Below are positions 7,198 to 14,877 of a DNA stretch of 16,269 nucleotides, one piece after another (positions within the stretch are counted from its first letter, which is position 1; every line of letters begins with the position of its first letter). The position numbers and the translations under genes were made by a program. Source of the DNA: CAYGHG01 sp964349515 (GTDB lineage Bacteria; Oederibacteriota; PGYV01; CAYGHG01); the NCBI GenBank assembly GCA_964349515.1, contig CAYGHG010000057.1, forward strand, positions 1 through 16,269, read 5' to 3'. The notes under the pieces were generated by a model. That model had not been told where the DNA came from. It was given only the letters and a program-made list of their open reading frames with translations, and ran no database searches.

Positions 7198-9159
7198 ATG
7201 CAAGGACATTCTGTGGAAAAAAATCTAGCGCGTTTTTGCTTCGTGATAATAAATTATCAGGCGCCGGAGGACACGATATCATGTGCCGCGAGCATCCTTG
7301 CGAATAATTATGAAAATTCTTATATTGTCATCGTTGATAACGGTTCCGGCGGCGGATCTCCGGAAAAGATTAAAAAATGGGCGGAAGAAAACAGTTCATC
7401 AGGAATAGCTGTCCTGGCACTTCCTGAAAACAGGGGTTATGCGGCAGCGGCAAACGAGGGGATTAAATCCGGGCTTGCAGAAAGCAGTTTTGATTTTTTC
7501 TGGATTCTGAATAACGACATAATTTTTCCTGAAAATACCGTACAAAAAATGAATTCATTCCTGGCATCCCGGAAAGATAAACCCGCCATTACAGGCACTT
7601 ATCAGCTGTATCATGACAGAAAGGGCATAATACAGGCCGCTGCCGGAAAGTTTAACAAGTTTAAGGGTGCTTTCCTGAATCTTGGTGAAGGCAAAAAATA
7701 CGGGGAGTACAGGGCAGGAAAAGTAGATTACATATACGGGGCATCAATGGTCATCAGCTCGGATTTCATAGAAAAGGCCGGGCTGCTGAGCGAGGACTAT
7801 TTCATGTACTATGAAGAAATAGACCTCGCAGAGAGGGCGCGCAGGAGGGGTTTTGAGATTGCAGCCGCGGAAGAAATATTTACATATCACAAACATGCTT
7901 TGAGCACTTCGAAAAAAGGCGGAGGGTTCAGAACATTTTACCTTGAGAGAAATAAGGCGCTGTTTTACAGAAAGTTTTATCCGGCCTATTTACCTTTTCT
8001 TTTTATTTATCAGATTAAGAATTTTATTTTTTCCCCTCATAAAAAGGATTTCCTTTCCGGTTTTTTTCAGGGTATGACATGCGGCATCAAACAGAAAAAG
8101 ATGCTGATTACGGAGTTCAATGACCATCACGATGAGACTGCGTCGCCGCTGGCGCGCCTCCTGTCCCGTGATTTCGATGTGAGCCTGCGCGTAAATTCAG
8201 CAATTGCAGACAGAGGGCTGTTCAGGGGTTTTGACGTAAAAAAAACCGGAAATGGAAAAGTTAAAAAGATATTATCCGCCATGGGAATAATACTGGAAGC
8301 GCATCTGGGGAAGTTCAAAACAATAGTATTTAACACATGGGGGGACAGATACAGCAGGCTTATCATTCGTTTTCTTCCCGGCGCGGTTAGAAGAATAGGC
8401 GTTGCGCACAATACCGGGCTTATTCCCGGAAAATACAAAAAAATTAAATATCTGGTTTTAAGCAGGTATCTTTATGAACGGCTGTTAAAAAGGGTATCCG
8501 GAAGTGCAATTTCATATTTCTACCCTTTGTCAGGAGTAAAACAGGTTCACGAACCGTCACCCGCGGGTGATGAGATGCGCGTGTGCATACCGGGTAAGAT
8601 AGAGTTTTCACGCAGGGATTATCCTGAACTGATCAGCATTGCAAAGTCCCTGCAGGGAGTAAAAATTAAATTCATAATACTGGGAGATTCACTTAAGGCG
8701 GACGGGCCGGAATTCAGGCGCAAAGCAGATTCGGAAGGTGTAAGTGGTTTCTTTTGTTTTTTTGAAGGATACATTTCTTATGAAGTATTTTTTGAAGAAA
8801 TTCAAAAGTGTGATGTTATAATGCCGCTGATTCATCCTGCGGCCTTTGATTACCGCAAATATCTGGAATCAAAGATTTCTGCTTCTTTTAACCTCGCGTT
8901 TTCATTTAAAAAACCACTTTTGCTTCATGCGTCTTTTTCCGGGATTCCGGAGTTTAACGGCAGAGCTTTTTTTTATGATGACGGAAAGGCCGGGGAATTT
9001 CTTAAAGGCCGTGCTGAAACAATGCCGGCAGAACGCGAGACGGGAATAACAATTTCTGATGACAGTGAGTTTTCTGATGAAGTTCAGCGAAAAAGATTGG
9101 TCAGTTTTATTGATGAAATGAACGGGCTTCAGGCTGTGAAAGGCGGTCACTCCCTGTGA
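7198..9159 (+). CDS. Two-domain glycosyltransferase: GT2 fused to a GT-B-like domain
   Basis: This protein has 653 residues from ATG 7198. Residues about 12-295 are a GT2 (GT-A fold) enzyme like rhamnosyltransferases: FCFVIINYQ, then NRGYAAAANEG, the metal/nucleotide-binding WILNND (102-107), YIYGASMVIS, and the acidic motif YYEEIDLAERARRRG (about 204-218). From about residue 302 (KMLITEFNDHHDETASPLARLL) a second domain begins and runs to about 640. It has the alternating strand/helix layout of a GT-B enzyme, with KFIILGDS, FFEGYISYEVFFEEIQKCDVIMPLI and KISASFNLAFSFKKPLLL near the presumed nucleotide site. It lacks the EX7E motif of GT4, and I cannot place it in a named family. Two consecutive sugar transfers by one polypeptide is an inference. 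The stop overlaps the next gene's GTG start. Confidence 0.85.
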   Translation: MQGHSVEKNLARFCFVIINYQAPEDTISCAASILANNYENSYIVIVDNGSGGGSPEKIKKWAEENSSSGIAVLALPENRGYAAAANEGIKSGLAESSFDFFWILNNDIIFPENTVQKMNSFLASRKDKPAITGTYQLYHDRKGIIQAAAGKFNKFKGAFLNLGEGKKYGEYRAGKVDYIYGASMVISSDFIEKAGLLSEDYFMYYEEIDLAERARRRGFEIAAAEEIFTYHKHALSTSKKGGGFRTFYLERNKALFYRKFYPAYLPFLFIYQIKNFIFSPHKKDFLSGFFQGMTCGIKQKKMLITEFNDHHDETASPLARLLSRDFDVSLRVNSAIADRGLFRGFDVKKTGNGKVKKILSAMGIILEAHLGKFKTIVFNTWGDRYSRLIIRFLPGAVRRIGVAHNTGLIPGKYKKIKYLVLSRYLYERLLKRVSGSAISYFYPLSGVKQVHEPSPAGDEMRVCIPGKIEFSRRDYPELISIAKSLQGVKIKFIILGDSLKADGPEFRRKADSEGVSGFFCFFEGYISYEVFFEEIQKCDVIMPLIHPAAFDYRKYLESKISASFNLAFSFKKPLLLHASFSGIPEFNGRAFFYDDGKAGEFLKGRAETMPAERETGITISDDSEFSDEVQRKRLVSFIDEMNGLQAVKGGHSL

Positions 9160-10235
9160 AACCTAAAAATAAACTCTATGTTATCCATGATGACGGACTG
9201 CTTTACTTTGAGGCCTTAAAAGCCCTCGGTGAAAACGGCTATGTGGACATCGAAACATACCATCTGCATTTCTTTAAAAATCTTGTAAAGGGTATTATAA
9301 GGCGCAAACCCGCATTTACACTTAAAGCACTGCAAAGCATGGTGTTTTTCATCAGGAGTTTTTTTATAAGGGGAGCCGTTTTTCTCGTGGGGATTGCACC
9401 TTATGACCCTGCTGTTTTTCTTTGGGCGCGTCTTTTGAAACATAATAAGATAATATATCATACTTCCTGGCCGTATTGGGACGGCCCGGACACGCCTGTA
9501 AGGCCCTTGCTTAAGGGTTTGGTAAAAAAATGGTGGAGCAGTTTCATATCTCATCCGAATTTAAGCGTTGTCTGCGTGCTTGAAACCACAAAGAAAGAGC
9601 TCGTTAAATTTTTTGGCAAAACACCGGGAATGATCAGTGTAATACCGCACAGTGTTGATATGTCATGTTTCAGGCCGGACAAACGCGGCTCAAGGGGGCC
9701 TCTTAAGGTGTTGTTTACAGGCAGGCTGATGAGGGAAAAGGGGCTTGAGGATTTGTGTGAAGTAATAAGAAAGAGCGGCGGGGATTTTGAGTTTGGCATA
9801 GCCGGGGAAGGCAGGGATAAAAGCCTGCTTGACAGCGTGATTAATCTTCCAAATGTGAGATACTATGGCAGAGTGGAGGGCAGGCGCGAGATGGCAAAGG
9901 TTATGAGGGGTTACGATGTAATGCTGCTCATGTCATATAAACGGCCGGGGTGGGAAGAACTTTTCGGAATGGCAATAATAGAGGCTTTTGCCTCCGGCTT
10001 GGCGGTGGTTTCTACGGACTGTATTGGGCCTGTAAACATAATAAAAAACAGAAAAAACGGCATTATAATAAAACAGCGCGGTGTGGGGAGTGCGGTTAAA
10101 ACACTGAGAGCGTTGTCGGCAAACAGGCCCCTGCTGCGTAAACTCGGTACTGAAGCCGTGAAAAGCGCAAAAGAATATACAATAGAAAAAATAATGCACA
10201 AATGGAGAGCCGCGATTAAAGCGGCTCGGGGATAA
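9156..10235 (+). CDS. GT4 family glycosyltransferase
   Basis: A retaining GT-B glycosyltransferase of 359 residues, presumably cytoplasmic and acting on a lipid-linked glycan. The C-terminal nucleotide-sugar domain shows LKVLFTGRLMREKGL (183-197), FGIAGEGRDKSLL (213-225), NVRYYGRV and the EX7E motif E268-LFGMAII-E276, followed by AFASGLAVVSTDCIG. The N-terminal acceptor domain is less conserved and contains a hydrophobic stretch at about 63-90 (VFFIRSFFIRGAVFLVGI), which may touch the membrane. The start codon is GTG at 9156, overlapping the upstream stop as GTGA, with GGCGG at 9143-9147 as a likely ribosome binding site. This indicates translational coupling. The donor and acceptor sugars are unknown. 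Confidence 0.9.
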   Translation: MKPKNKLYVIHDDGLLYFEALKALGENGYVDIETYHLHFFKNLVKGIIRRKPAFTLKALQSMVFFIRSFFIRGAVFLVGIAPYDPAVFLWARLLKHNKIIYHTSWPYWDGPDTPVRPLLKGLVKKWWSSFISHPNLSVVCVLETTKKELVKFFGKTPGMISVIPHSVDMSCFRPDKRGSRGPLKVLFTGRLMREKGLEDLCEVIRKSGGDFEFGIAGEGRDKSLLDSVINLPNVRYYGRVEGRREMAKVMRGYDVMLLMSYKRPGWEELFGMAIIEAFASGLAVVSTDCIGPVNIIKNRKNGIIIKQRGVGSAVKTLRALSANRPLLRKLGTEAVKSAKEYTIEKIMHKWRAAIKAARG

Positions 10236-10238
10236 AAA

Positions 10239-11684
10239 ATGGCCTCGATAAAAAAGAATTACTTTTACAGCACGCTTCTTAATCTTTCCAACATACTTCT
10301 GCCGCTTATTACATACCCTTATGTTCTCAGGATAATAGGCCCTGAGGGGCTGGGAAAGGCAGGGTTTGCGGTTTCGCTTGCTTCATACTTCTTAATAATA
10401 GCCCAGTTCGGGCTTCCATACTTCGGCATAAAGGAAATAGCAAAAGCACGTGATGACAGAACAAAACTCAACAGGGTTTTTACAGGATTATTTACGGTAA
10501 ACATGATCATGTCGATTGCGGCCGCGGCTGTTTATTGTGTGTTTGTTTTCTCAGTAGGAAAACTTTCAGCAGATAAGATCCTGTTTTTTGCTGCAGGCCT
10601 TGTGCTTATCATTAACCTCTTTTCAATAGACTGGTTTTACAGCGGGCTTGAAGAATACAAGTACATTGCTTTGAGAAGCGTAGCTGTAAGAATGCTTTAT
10701 ATCGTCCTTGTCTTTGTTTTTATCAGAAAACCGGGTGACTATACGGCTTATGTGGCGCTTACCGCGTTTATGTTTCTGGCAGGTAACGCTGTCAATATGC
10801 TCATGATGAGAAATAAAGTGTCTTTTGATTTTAAAGGTATGAATTTCAGGCCTTATCTTAAACCTATGATTATGATATTCTTGATGGGCGCGGTTGCAAG
10901 CATATACAGCAAACTTGACGTAGTCATTCTCGGGTTTCTGAGCGGGGATGAGGCTGTGGGTTTCTATACCGCAAATAAAAGAATAATAGTGCTTTCGCTT
11001 GCGCTTGTCACATCGCTGTCTGCGGTTCTTATTCCGAGAATGTCCTATTACGCGGAAAAGGGAATGAAGGCTGAGTTTAACAAAACAGCCGAACGCTCGG
11101 TTAATTTTTTGTATTTTGCTTCAGTGCCTGTCATAGTACTTTGTTTTGCCATGCCGTCGGAAATGCTGAGGCTGTTAGGCGGGGTAAAGTTTCTCCCGGG
11201 GGAGCTTTCTCTTCAGATACTTTCTTTCCAGATACTGCTTACCGGCCTTGCGGGTATGATTGCAACGCAGGTCATGCTTGCGCACAATGATGAAAAGGGG
11301 ATGTTTTACGCATCTCTTGCAGGGGCTGCGGTGAGCGTGCCGCTTAACCTGCTGCTTGCGGGAAACATGGCGCAAAACGGGCCGAGCATTGCCATTCTCG
11401 CGGCAGAGGCTGCGGTTATACTTGTCCAGCTTAAACTGGCTTCGAAATATATTACGTTCAGGCTCATAAAAAAGCAGAGTTTGTATTACCCGGTTGCAGG
11501 GCTTGCGATGTATCTATGCGCCGTGGGTTTGTCCGGGGTCATAAAGGCCCACTATATAATTACTGCGGGAATTGTGGGGGCGGTTTCTCTGGCGCTCTAT
11601 TACGGGATACTCAGCTTTGTTAAGGATGAAAATACCGTGATAATATACAATACCGTAAAGGAAAAATTATGGGGCAGAAAATGA
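10239..11684 (+). CDS. Wzx-type polysaccharide flippase (MOP superfamily)
   Basis: An integral inner-membrane protein of 481 residues, very likely the flippase that moves undecaprenyl-linked oligosaccharide to the periplasmic side. The N-terminus has the family pattern LPLITYPYVLRIIGPEGLGKAGFAVSLASYF, then IIAQFGLPYFGIKEIAK. Repeated hydrophobic segments run through the whole length, about 12-14 in my reading (for example around 85-105, 113-130, 145-160, 212-230, 295-310, 330-350 and 430-460), separated by short charged loops. It is three bases after the upstream gene, with GGGGA before ATG 10239, and overlaps the next gene by 16 bases, so it is in the same operon. Its presence implies a Wzx-dependent route rather than an ABC exporter. 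Confidence 0.92.
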   Translation: MASIKKNYFYSTLLNLSNILLPLITYPYVLRIIGPEGLGKAGFAVSLASYFLIIAQFGLPYFGIKEIAKARDDRTKLNRVFTGLFTVNMIMSIAAAAVYCVFVFSVGKLSADKILFFAAGLVLIINLFSIDWFYSGLEEYKYIALRSVAVRMLYIVLVFVFIRKPGDYTAYVALTAFMFLAGNAVNMLMMRNKVSFDFKGMNFRPYLKPMIMIFLMGAVASIYSKLDVVILGFLSGDEAVGFYTANKRIIVLSLALVTSLSAVLIPRMSYYAEKGMKAEFNKTAERSVNFLYFASVPVIVLCFAMPSEMLRLLGGVKFLPGELSLQILSFQILLTGLAGMIATQVMLAHNDEKGMFYASLAGAAVSVPLNLLLAGNMAQNGPSIAILAAEAAVILVQLKLASKYITFRLIKKQSLYYPVAGLAMYLCAVGLSGVIKAHYIITAGIVGAVSLALYYGILSFVKDENTVIIYNTVKEKLWGRK

Positions 11685-12733
11685 CCGTTAATAAATCACT
11701 GTCCCGCGTCGGCGTGGTAATCCTGAACTATTTAAACAGTGCGGATACGATTGAATGCCTGGAGAGCGTGATGAAATCTGATTATGAAAACTTTGCGGTT
11801 ATGGTTGTCAATAACGGCGGGGATAAAGAGTCATCCGATGATTTGGCGAAATGGGCTTTTGGGGTAAATACATATGATGCCGTGGAGGGCGCGATGAAAA
11901 AGTATTCATATCCGCCCTATCCAAAACCGCTGAAACTTTACAAAACGGCTTATGATGAAGACAAGGGGTTTAGTTTTATTTCCGGTGAAAAGGGCGGAAT
12001 TGTACTGATAGAAACAGCAGTAAACAAAGGATATGCCGCGGGCAATAATGCGGGTATAAAATACGGGCTTGAAAATGAAAATTTCGACTATTTCTGGATA
12101 TTGAATAATGATACTGTGGCGGAGCCTGATGCAATGCGGCAGTTGGTGAGTCATGCGGAAAAACTTAAAGAAAAAAGTATTAAAACAGCCATGACGGGTT
12201 CAAAACTCTATTATTACGCGGCTGAAAAGGTTTTAAACGGCGTAAACGGAATTTACAATAAATGGTCGGGCACAGGCAGGCTGAGAGGGGCCTTTGAAAA
12301 GGATTTGGGGCAGTATGACAAAGGCGGGTTCAGGATTGATTATGTTTCAGGCGCGTCCATGCTTGTAAGCACAGAGTTTATAAAGGATGCGGGTTTTATG
12401 TATGAGGGATACTTTTTATTCTATGAAGAAATGGACTGGGCGGAACGTGCGCGGGCAAAGGGATACGGCCTTGCGTTTTGCCCGCAGAGTATTGTTTGGC
12501 ACAAAGAGGGCGCAAGTACGGGTTCGAGTTCCAAAGGGTCAAAAAACAGCGTTATTTCGGAATTTTACGGGCTGAGAAACAGGATTCGTTTTACAAGAAA
12601 AAACTTCCCCTTATTTCTTCCATTTGCATGTGCCGGATTTGCCGGTGTGATACTTAACAGAATAATCAGGGGGCAGTCAGACAGGATTCCAAATGTAATA
12701 AAGGCTTTCAGGGAAGGGTTTAAGGATGAATAA
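11669..12733 (+). CDS. GT2 family glycosyltransferase, rhamnosyltransferase-like
   Basis: An inverting GT-A enzyme of 354 residues. It opens with VGVVILNYLNSADTIECLESV, has GYAAGNNAGIKYGL (121-134), the WILNNDT metal/nucleotide site (143-149), YVSGASMLVS (225-234), FYEEMDWAERARAKGY (251-266) and WHKEGAS. Between the VVNNG strand (46-50) and the KGYAAG motif it carries an insertion of about 40 residues rich in Tyr, Pro and Lys, absent from the GT2 part of the fused protein upstream, to which it is otherwise clearly similar. A hydrophobic segment near 314-330 could anchor it. ATG 11669 has AAGGA at 11658-11662; a second ATG at 11681 forms an ATGA overlap with the flippase stop and is a possible alternative. 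Sugar specificity is not readable. Confidence 0.9.
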   Translation: MGQKMTVNKSLSRVGVVILNYLNSADTIECLESVMKSDYENFAVMVVNNGGDKESSDDLAKWAFGVNTYDAVEGAMKKYSYPPYPKPLKLYKTAYDEDKGFSFISGEKGGIVLIETAVNKGYAAGNNAGIKYGLENENFDYFWILNNDTVAEPDAMRQLVSHAEKLKEKSIKTAMTGSKLYYYAAEKVLNGVNGIYNKWSGTGRLRGAFEKDLGQYDKGGFRIDYVSGASMLVSTEFIKDAGFMYEGYFLFYEEMDWAERARAKGYGLAFCPQSIVWHKEGASTGSSSKGSKNSVISEFYGLRNRIRFTRKNFPLFLPFACAGFAGVILNRIIRGQSDRIPNVIKAFREGFKDE

Positions 12734-13703
12734 AAAGGCGCTTGTAATCAAACTCTCCAGCATAGGCGACATAGTGGAGATTTCGCCTGCTGTCAGGGCG
12801 CTTACAAACGCGGGGTATGAGGTACACCACCTGTGCCTGCCTTCCATGAAAAGCATCAGCGCCATGATACCGGGTATAAGCGGGACAATAGAGATGAAAG
12901 AGGGATTGCCGGGCATAGTCAGGACTCTCCTATTAATAAGGCAGGAAAAGTACGGCATTGTGTTTAATTTTCACAGAGACGCCAAGTCGCACATATTCTG
13001 CAGCTTAACCGGCGCTGTTTGCGCAGGTTTTAAGTGTGGGTTTTTCAGTTTTCTTCTTAACTTTAAGACGGTATTTGACAGCACTATACATGACGCAGAC
13101 AGGTACCTCGGTGTGGTAAAAGCGGCCGGTGTTGAGCCTGCGGGATTATATACTGAGGTTAAGATTCCTGCAAAGGCATCAACTGACATTAACATAAAAG
13201 GCGGCAAAAGAGCAGGGCTGTTTCCCGGGGGCGCAAAAAACGCCGGCACGGTCATGATGACAAAGCGCTGGCCGCGGGAAAACTTCATAGAAACAGGCAA
13301 ACTGCTGGTGGAAAAAGGGTATGATGTTTATGTGTTCGGCGGTGAGATGGACAGGGAGGAAGTGGAAGCAGTATGTTCTGGCATAGGCAGTGCGGCAGCG
13401 GTGGTTACAGGGCTTGAGGATTTTGTTTATTATGTATCGAAGATGAATGTTTTCATAGCGCCTGACACAGGCCCCTTGCACTTAGCCGCAGCGGCAGGTG
13501 TGAAAACAATAGGCCTCTACGGGCCGACATCACCTGATAATTTCGGGGCAAGGGGAAAGAACAGCATTAATATTTACAAAGGCGCAGAGTGTTCGCCCTG
13601 CTACGAGCCTTTGACTGTTCATAAAAGAGAGTTTTTGAAGTGCAGGGATAATATATGCATGAAAAAAATAACGCCGGATAAAATTTTGGATTTTATAAGC
13701 TGA
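12726..13703 (+). CDS. GT9 family glycosyltransferase, heptosyltransferase-like
   Basis: A 325-residue GT-B enzyme of the LPS heptosyltransferase family. The N-terminal SSIGDIVEISPAVRAL (11-26) is the GD-x-P loop that carries the catalytic aspartate (D15). The C-terminal domain has GLFPGGA (164-170), the TKRWPRENF motif (179-187), YVFGGEMDREEVEAV and the donor-binding IAPDTGPLHLAAAAGVKTIGLYGPTSP (244-270). It ends with the cysteine-containing tail common in GT9 (CSPCYEP, CRDNICMKKITPDKI). Members use ADP-heptose, but others use different sugars, so heptose is not proven. It overlaps the GT2 gene by eight bases, and GGAAGGG lies seven bases before ATG 12726. It is one of the better arguments for an outer membrane. 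Confidence 0.92.
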   Translation: MNKKALVIKLSSIGDIVEISPAVRALTNAGYEVHHLCLPSMKSISAMIPGISGTIEMKEGLPGIVRTLLLIRQEKYGIVFNFHRDAKSHIFCSLTGAVCAGFKCGFFSFLLNFKTVFDSTIHDADRYLGVVKAAGVEPAGLYTEVKIPAKASTDINIKGGKRAGLFPGGAKNAGTVMMTKRWPRENFIETGKLLVEKGYDVYVFGGEMDREEVEAVCSGIGSAAAVVTGLEDFVYYVSKMNVFIAPDTGPLHLAAAAGVKTIGLYGPTSPDNFGARGKNSINIYKGAECSPCYEPLTVHKREFLKCRDNICMKKITPDKILDFIS

Positions 13704-13780
13704 AAGTTTAAAACTGAAAATTGAAAGTTGGAACCGGGAACGGAAAACACAAAAGCAGGAACTGTAAAGTAAAAAGGAGT
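13704..13780 (+). repeat. Degenerate array with a strict 7-bp period (11 units)
   Basis: Starting right after the GT9 stop, the 77 bases divide into eleven heptamers that all begin with AA (13704, 13711, 13718 and so on to 13774). Examples are AAACTGA, AAATTGA, AAGTTGG and AACTGTA; the rough consensus is AARYYGR. The last unit, AAGGAGT, includes the ribosome binding site of the next gene. There is no open frame and no inverted repeat. It resembles the shorter heptamer repeat after tRNA-Leu. Confidence 0.7.
13776..13779 (+). promoter_or_regulatory. Ribosome binding site supporting a TTG start
   Basis: GGAG lies six bases before TTG 13786. An ATG at 13781 is closer, but it is out of frame and reads ATG-TTT-TGA, so it would stop after two codons. 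Confidence 0.65.
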
Positions 13781-13785
13781 ATGTT

Positions 13786-14877
13786 TTGAAAAAAGTTGCG
13801 GTCATACACGACTGGCTTACAGGCATGAGAGGCGGGGAAAAGGTACTTGAGGAGATACTGAAGCTATATCCTCAGGCTGAGATTTTTACATTAATATGCA
13901 ATCCGGAAAAGGTATCAGCGCTGATACGCTCGCATAAAATACATACCTCTTTTCTGCAGGGCGTGCCGGGGATTTTTAAATCATACAGAAATTTCCTGCC
14001 TTTGTTTCCCGCGGCCATAGAATCATTTAACCTGAAGAATTTTGATACAGTCATATCGTCCAGCCACTGCGTGGCAAAGGGTGTTAAAGCGCCTGACCCA
14101 AAACGGCACATCTGTTACTGCCATACGCCCATGAGATACGCGTGGGACCAGTTTGGCGCCTATTTTTCGCCCGAGAGAACCGGACGCTTGAAATTCAGCC
14201 TTATTTCAGCTGTTATGCCGGGCCTGCGTAAATGGGATGTCAGGAGTGCCGGCAGGGCAGGGCATTATATTGCCAATTCAAACCATGTCAGAAAAAGAAT
14301 AGAAAAGTATTACGGCAGGAGTGCTGACGTGCTTTATCCTCCTGTTGACACGGAGTTCTACACGCCCGGCGGGGAAAAAGGTGATTTTTACCTTATGGTA
14401 AGCGCGCTCAATGAATACAAGAGGCCGGATTTGTGCGTGGAGGCTTTTGCTCAGATGCCGGAGCGGAAACTAAAAGTCATAGGCAGCGGTCCGCTTCTTG
14501 AGGGGCTGAAAAAAGGAGCTCCTGCCAATGTGGAATTCTTAGGATACAAAAGCAATGATGAGATAAGGGAGAATTACAGAAAAGCAAAGGCATTTTTATT
14601 CCCCGGTGAAGAGGATTTCGGCATCACAATGGCAGAGGCAGCATCCTGCGGCACGCCTGTGATAGCATTAGACAGGGGCGGAAGCCTTGAGATAGTAATA
14701 GAGGGTAAAACAGGCGAATTCTTTGACGGCAGTGTCGAGGGGCTCATAAAAACAATTGAGAAAAGAGAGAAGCGGGGTTATGATGTAAAAGAGATGCGAG
14801 CCTCGGGATTAAGATTTTCTGCTGAAAATTTCAGGAAAGGATTCATGAATATTATGGAAAAGGCGGGAATTAAATGA
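13786..14877 (+). CDS. GT4 family glycosyltransferase, WbaZ/mannosyltransferase-like
   Basis: A 363-residue retaining GT-B enzyme. The N-terminus VAVIHDWLTGMRGGEKVLEEI (4-24) followed by YPQAEIFTL, ISSSHCVAKGV (90-100) and ICYCHTPMRYAWD (109-121) is typical of the WbaZ-like mannosyltransferase branch of GT4. The donor domain has DVLYPPVDTEFY (181-192), YLMVSALNEYKRPDL (202-216), KVIGSGP (230-236) and the EX7E pair E276-DFGITMA-E284, followed by AASCGTPVIA. Start codon TTG 13786 is chosen because the similarity to the family begins right there and GGAG is well placed. The stop overlaps the ATG of the next gene (ATGA). An 82-bp gap with the heptamer array separates it from the GT9 gene. Mannose as donor is only an inference. 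Confidence 0.92.
   Translation: MKKVAVIHDWLTGMRGGEKVLEEILKLYPQAEIFTLICNPEKVSALIRSHKIHTSFLQGVPGIFKSYRNFLPLFPAAIESFNLKNFDTVISSSHCVAKGVKAPDPKRHICYCHTPMRYAWDQFGAYFSPERTGRLKFSLISAVMPGLRKWDVRSAGRAGHYIANSNHVRKRIEKYYGRSADVLYPPVDTEFYTPGGEKGDFYLMVSALNEYKRPDLCVEAFAQMPERKLKVIGSGPLLEGLKKGAPANVEFLGYKSNDEIRENYRKAKAFLFPGEEDFGITMAEAASCGTPVIALDRGGSLEIVIEGKTGEFFDGSVEGLIKTIEKREKRGYDVKEMRASGLRFSAENFRKGFMNIMEKAGIK

Noticed and set aside
13704..13780. CRISPR-like repeat array
   Set aside because: Units are 7 bp with no spacers and no cas genes nearby.
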